Source: Chara braunii
Lineage: Eukaryota > Streptophyta > Charophyceae > Charales > Characeae
Direction: 5' to 3'
Length of the DNA: 41,775 nucleotides
NCBI GenBank assembly: GCA_003427395.1
Contig: BFEA01000820.1
Location: 425,549 to 467,323, forward strand
The translations under genes and the position numbers were made by a program. The notes below the pieces were generated by a model. That model had not been told where the DNA came from. It searched no databases and saw nothing but the letters and a program-made list of their open reading frames with translations. Positions 39,501 through 41,775 of this stretch are shown here, piece after piece (positions within the stretch are counted from its first letter, which is position 1; each line of letters begins with the position of its first letter).

Positions 39501-40797
39501 CGTAGTCTTATCCTAGGGGAATGCCATGATACTGAGTGACATTTTGGTTGGCAAAAGACTCTAGCTAACCTCATGCGCGCGTACATATGGCTTGGGATGA
39601 AAGGCCGACTGCATAGAGTATGTTCGCAGTTGTAAGGTCTGCCAGAGAAATAAGACCTCTACGTGTGCCCCTCTAGGTCTTCTCAGATCCTTGCCTATTC
39701 CTGATCAGCCAGGAGATTCAGTGTCCATTGACTCTATGGACACCCATGTCAAGAGTAGGCACGACAAGAGCCAAGTCACGGCAATAGTTGACCGATTCAG
39801 TAAGTATGCTGTTTTTGTTCCTTTGCCCTCAGAGGCACGTACAGAGTTAGTTATTCAGAAGTTCTTTGACCATTGGGTCAGTGAACACGGGATTCCATTG
39901 TCTATAGTTAGAGATAGAGACACCCGATTCACCAGTCAGAACTGGCAGGAGTTAATGAGAGTCTATGGCTCTAAGTTGTTGATGTCATCTGGTCGTCATC
40001 CAGAGACTAACGGTCAGACTGACCAGATGAATAAGATCCTGCAACAAGTTCTGCGTATGTACATTAGACCGGATCAGATCAATTGGGATGAGATGTTGCC
40101 CAAAGTAGCCAGTGTACAATAATAGCATGCACTGGTCTACCTGTCGCACTCCCAACGAGTTACACAAGTCCTTTAGACCATGCAGACCGTTTGAGGGACT
40201 TAATCGGGACCAGATTCACAGGCTACCACCCGGTAATAGGGAGTTTGGGTTACAGCACGAGAAAGAGTTAGCTACCGTGGTAGAGAACCTCAGGAAAGCC
40301 CAACACCGAATGATAGAACAAGCTAATAAGCACCGTCGCCCGTCACAGTTTCAAGTAGGTGACCTGGTTTGGGTCAAGTCCAAAGAGTTTGCTCCTGAGG
40401 AAAACATCTCGCAGAAGTTACTGCCCGCGTATAGAGGACCGTGGCCACTTCTGGAAGTTGAGGGCGGAGAGGATGGGTCGTCCTTCACAGTAGAGATCCC
40501 AGCACACCTCCACACCTACCCTGTGTTTCATGCCTCAAAGTTGTTGCCGTGTATCACAAGTCAACAGTTTCCATCTAGAAGATCCATGATTCCTCCAGAC
40601 ATGGACGGCAGGTACGACATTGACGGCATTGTAGGTGAAGACGTGTTCAGAACAGGAGGTAGAGGTCGTCTGCAGAAACAATACAAGGTTCGGTGGACGA
40701 CCGCTGGTTTACTAGAACAGAACTTCTAGAAACAGCTCCCGATGTAGTTAGAGCCTACGAGAGAGACAAGAAAGGTAAAGGTCCTGCCTTGGACTAA
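39501..40797 (+). pseudogene. Element E pol, second part: integrase and chromodomain-like tail
   Basis: Resumes exactly where E stops at 30493. ILGECHDTE then TGA near 39537 (Gly in H); a frame change near 39600; the zinc-site CKVCQRNK is in another frame. From 39691 the core is intact: VSIDSMDT, VRDRDTRFTSQ, RHPETNGQTDQMN, so D-D-E kept. Frame change near 40117; then NNSMHWSTCRTPNELH, VGDLVWVKSKEF, HTYPVFHASKLLP, YDIDGIVGED, QYKVRW, and a small deletion near 40700 that removes the frame of the chromodomain-like end, whose remnant DRWFTRTELLETAP ends at TAA 40795-40797. Confidence 0.85.
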
Positions 40798-40921
40798 GTT
40801 ATTCTCGGAGGACCTCGAATTTAGGCCGGCGGGATTGAAATGGTTTTCACCTTCTAGCAGTAGCAAAGGCCGATCCCAGGCCTCGATCCCTAGTTCTCAC
40901 CTTACCTGTGTACAGTATCTG
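40798..40921 (+). other. Element E 3' untranslated stretch before the LTR
   Basis: TTAGGCCGGCGGGAT resembles the sequence just before H's LTR. The next bases TGAAATGGTTTTCACC resemble H's LTR start, so E's LTR could begin at 40836. However, similarity to E's 5' LTR starts only at 40922. Confidence 0.4.
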
Positions 40922-41406
40922 TGTCGACCCCGAGTGTTTGAACCCGTGACCTGTGTTTTGACAGTTGTTGTCTGTTGTAGGTCTGTGTAGTGGTAGGGGT
41001 TCGATCTGTAGGTCTGTCGAGTAGGAGCCACAGCCCTGTAGAGGTCGTAGCTGTAGGGATCCTGAAAGGTCAAGGTCGTAGCTGCTACAGTCCTGATAGG
41101 TCAAGGTCGTAGCTGCTACAGTGCTAAAAAAGCCAAGTCCAACTTCCGGAAGGTCCGGAAGTGGCCTTTCGAAGCTGCTCACGTTTGAGACAGAGGCAAG
41201 TGGGCAAGTGGTGGAGTCTACCCGTGCTGAGTCAGCAGTCCCAGTCCCAGTCAGTCCTAGTCCAGTCCAGCAAGTCCCGTACGGGACTGTGGGCACCACG
41301 GGCATGGGAAAGGAGCATAAATTGAGAGGCAGCAACCAGCCATGGATTCATTCCTGCGTGAGCCATGCGGAAGCGCTGCCATAGCGACTTGTGCGAGGTG
41401 GTCTGC
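40922..41406 (+). repeat. 3' LTR of element E, interrupted
   Basis: Matches 23857-24365 from TGTCGACCCCGAG to GGTGGTCTGC, with about a dozen small differences and a 14-base-or-so shortening before CATAAATTGAG. Sequence switches to a D-family LTR at 41407, where the 5' copy continues ACTGAGCCC. Confidence 0.82.
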
Positions 41407-41775
41407 TGTGGCATACTGCGTAGCCACACGGGCCCTGCAGGGCCCGTCCCGCACTTTCAGCCTAAAAGCCTAAAAGTTAGGGCTTACAGGCCCCGGTCGT
41501 TTCAGCCTGAAAGCTGAAAAACAAGGGCCTGCAGGCCCTACTCCGTTTTCAGCCTATCACTGGGCCTTTCAGGCCCAGAGGCTTTTCAGCCTGAAACGGA
41601 GGGCCATTTTCAGGCCCTCATTGTGTTCGACCTACCTAAGACTCAGGCACAGAAACAGGGTTTCGGGAATAGGCGAGAAATAGCCTGTTCCCCACGCCAG
41701 CTCGAGCAGGAGCTGCAGCTGCAGCCCCTGCCTCCCTTCGGCATTGGCAAGAGCAGCCTCCTGGACTGCTCGCCT
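41407..41775 (+). repeat. D-family LTR inserted in element E's 3' LTR (runs off window)
   Basis: TGTGGCATACTGCG aligns with D's LTR start TGTTACATGCAGCG. Shared landmarks follow in order: CACACGGGCC, AGGGCTTACAGGCCCC, GGGCCATTTTC, ACTCAGGCAC, CAGGGTTTCGG, CCACGCCAG, CTTCGGCATTGGCAAGAG. It includes a perfect 20-bp palindrome at 41428-41447. It may be a solo LTR or the 5' end of a full element; expected target duplication TCTGC. Confidence 0.75.

Larger units (their letters stand above)
23857..41406 (+). mobile_element. Ty3/gypsy element E, interrupted by element H and by a D-family LTR
   Basis: Order: 5' LTR 23857-24711, PBS 24713-24727, leader, gag 26176-28137, pol 28077-30493, [element H 30494-39500], pol 39501-40797, 3' LTR from 40922 (or 40836), itself broken at 41407. 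E's pol frame is continuous across the H insertion once H and one copy of CGTA are removed. E and H are related families, so this is a self-type nest. Confidence 0.85.

Overview
The window is a retrotransposon graveyard from a eukaryotic nuclear genome, most likely a streptophyte (plant lineage). Nearly all recognisable coding sequence is Ty3/gypsy LTR retrotransposon: gag with a CCHC knuckle, then protease, reverse transcriptase, RNase H, integrase and a chromodomain-like tail. Two PBS sites are close matches, and a third a looser one, to the plant initiator tRNA-Met site. There are long (CT/GA)n tracts and scaffold Ns. The style of the gag and pol proteins reminds me of the charophyte Chara braunii; this is recognition from memory, not a search. 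The only host-gene evidence is one MAPKKK-type kinase exon (about 17920-18167, + strand), perhaps with a short last exon at 18614-18656. I saw no tRNA, rRNA or CRISPR.

Layout, left to right. Element A (- strand) enters at the left edge: start of pol, a 617-codon gag frame with three TAG stops, and a 444-bp LTR at 3884-4327. A 1.8-kb block (2099-3879) separates its leader from its LTR and carries a minus-strand PBS of another element. An AT-rich degenerate repeat (4328-5111) and an ACGTCAG minisatellite (5112-5391) precede element C (+ strand: gag, a -1 frameshift site, protease), which stops abruptly at 8093. It abuts the broken 3' LTR of element B (- strand, 8094-14428), a sister of A with an intact 736-codon RNase H-integrase-chromodomain frame. 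14429-17919 holds gaps, microsatellites, a foldback repeat and a tandem duplication but no gene I recognise. After the kinase exon comes element D (+, 18885 to about 23475; C's family, no gag, mutated catalytic residues, 3' LTR).

Element E (+, 23857 to beyond 41406) has a 5' LTR, PBS, gag and pol. Inside its pol sits a complete 9007-bp element H (30494-39500, two LTRs, PBS, 4-bp target duplication CGTA). E's pol resumes exactly at 39501 and its 3' LTR is in turn interrupted at 41407 by a D-family LTR. The insertion history can therefore be ordered: E, then H and the D-type LTR into E.

The most interesting signals are: (1) the same G_GGA_AAC heptamer at the gag end of A, B and C, each with pol in the -1 frame; (2) a strong excess of TAG stops at glutamine positions, best explained by C-to-T decay of CAG but raising the question of recoding; (3) the readable nested insertion; and (4) breakpoints at palindromes and several probable assembly artefacts around single Ns. 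None of the elements looks autonomous.
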